Shown one piece after another: positions 63,250-64,000 of a stretch of DNA of 64,000 nucleotides. The DNA is from Rhizobium lusitanum. GTDB taxonomy: Bacteria > Pseudomonadota > Alphaproteobacteria > Rhizobiales > Rhizobiaceae. The stretch is from the NCBI RefSeq assembly GCF_014189535.1, contig NZ_CP050305.1:1-64000 (forward strand), written 5' to 3'. The position numbers and the translations under genes were made by a program. Within the stretch, counting starts at the first letter, position 1; each line of letters starts with the position of its first letter. The notes below the pieces were generated by a model. That model saw nothing but the letters and a program-made list of their open reading frames with translations. It ran no database searches and had not been told where the DNA came from.

Positions 63250-64000
63250 TCAACCCGGCGGTGCGACGAAGGCCTTCTCTGGAAACGCCCTGCCAACCAC
63301 CTCCAGGAATGCGCGCACCTTGGCGCCGACGAGGCGGCGTGAACTTTGCAGCGCCCAGATCTCCACGGGCGGCCCGGCAAGTGTTCCCCAATAGGCCAAC
63401 CGACCAGCCTCGATGTCTTCGGCGACCAGGAGCTTTGGCAGCAAGGCTGCACCGGCACCCGACAGCACCGCATCGCGGACCATCAGCAGAGACGAGAGGC
63501 GGAGAACCGGGTCCGGCCGCAGGACAATGTCCGCCTCCGTTCCGGACTTGATACGCCAGAGAGTCCCGGGCGGTGTTGCGGAGAGCAGAACGGCCTTTAC
63601 CGTCGCTTCCTCGCCATCCAAGCTGGGGGCGGGGCGGGGCATGCCGGGTGGTGCAACGATCAGGCGTTCATCGTTGAGAAAGCGGCGGCCGACGAGGCGT
63701 TCGTCCAGCGACGGGTCGATCCGGATGATCAGGTCATAGCCGTCCTCGACCGGATCGACCTTGCGATCCTCAGCAACGATTTCGAGCTGGACCTCCGGAC
63801 AGGCCAAGGCAAACCGCACGCCGATGCGGGGCAGGGCGACATGCGCGAAGACGACAGGCGCACTGACACGTAACCTGCCTCTCGGCGTGGATGCGCCAAG
63901 CACGACCGCTTCTCCGGCCTCGGCGATTTCGCTCAGCAGCCCGTGCGTGCGCTCATGCAGCGCCCGTCCTTCCTCCGTTAGTCGCAGATTCTGCGCCCCG
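63250..64000 (-). CDS. LysR-family transcriptional regulator (5' end beyond window edge)
   Basis: The reading frame is open from the right edge to 63250, about 249 residues. It begins in the HTH-proximal linker (QNLRLTEEGRALHERTHGLLSEI), then has the co-inducer-binding domain: GRLRVSAPVVFAHVALPRIGVRFALACPEVQLEIVAEDRKVDPVEDGYDLIIRID, and MVRDAVLSGAGAALLPKLLVAEDIEAGRL. That is the CrgA-like group of LysR regulators that often controls a divergent oxidoreductase gene. The DNA-binding domain lies outside the window. Confidence 0.82.
   Translation of the reverse strand, partial: GAQNLRLTEEGRALHERTHGLLSEIAEAGEAVVLGASTPRGRLRVSAPVVFAHVALPRIGVRFALACPEVQLEIVAEDRKVDPVEDGYDLIIRIDPSLDERLVGRRFLNDERLIVAPPGMPRPAPSLDGEEATVKAVLLSATPPGTLWRIKSGTEADIVLRPDPVLRLSSLLMVRDAVLSGAGAALLPKLLVAEDIEAGRLAYWGTLAGPPVEIWALQSSRRLVGAKVRAFLEVVGRAFPEKAFVAPPG

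Noticed and set aside
1-64000. tRNA, rRNA or CRISPR array
   Set aside because: No cloverleaf ends, rRNA blocks or regularly spaced direct repeats were seen on reading; a covariance-model scan would settle it.

Overview
The window looks like plasmid (or plasmid-derived) DNA from a Rhizobiaceae bacterium (Rhizobium/Agrobacterium group). The indicators are an alphaproteobacterial repC initiator with its antisense RNA region, a VirB/VirD4 type IV secretion operon of the rhizobial conjugation type, an lpiA-acvB operon, DUF1344, DUF736 and MipA/OmpV proteins, a rhizobial-type curlin, and an rcgA-rcgR-like pair. No tRNA, rRNA or CRISPR array was seen.

Layout. 1-2.2 kb: a receiver domain fused in frame to a membrane-anchored dual-specificity phosphatase (runs off the left edge), then two small secreted proteins. 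2.2-4.3 kb: a multi-spanning membrane protein and a family-25 glycosyltransferase. 4.4-11.9 kb: an RND efflux adaptor and permease (permease frameshifted), an OmpR-type regulator, a sensor kinase and an OmpV-type outer-membrane protein. 12.4-13.4 kb: an orphan NitT/TauT-type binding protein. 13.9-15.0 kb: a second receiver/phosphatase locus, in which one amber codon separates the two halves that are fused in the first copy. 15-26 kb: envelope genes (ArnT-like transferases with GtrA modules, a frameshifted O-antigen ligase, acvB and lpiA). 26-30 kb: two Hint-domain proteins and one copy of a dispersed non-coding repeat. 30.8-39.7 kb: accessory patchwork (unknown membrane proteins, an ankyrin-like protein, a MarR/DUF1330 pair, IS3 and oxidoreductase remnants, PRC-barrel, curlin and GGDEF proteins, an outer-membrane barrel).

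40-58.9 kb is the conjugation and replication block. A leftward run of seven genes encodes mostly secreted proteins: two nuclease-fold proteins, a lysozyme-like protein, DUF736 and unknowns. It diverges from a rightward operon virB1-B2-B3-B4-B5-B5'-lipoprotein-B6-B8-B9-B10-B11-virD4. A winged-helix protein, a ctRNA region and a frameshifted repC follow. 59.3-62.1 kb holds a small unknown gene and an rcgA/rcgR-like membrane protein and hydrolase pair, a family described as controlling rhizobial plasmid transfer. 62.1-64 kb is decayed DNA with LysR fragments and a LysR gene cut by the right edge.

Most unusual signals: the fused versus amber-split receiver-phosphatase pair; a repC-only replicon with a well-formed antisense RNA gene; the secreted cassette opposite virB; a Hint protein that has lost its nucleophile; a 130-bp dispersed repeat; and three large genes each broken by one indel in a homopolymer run.
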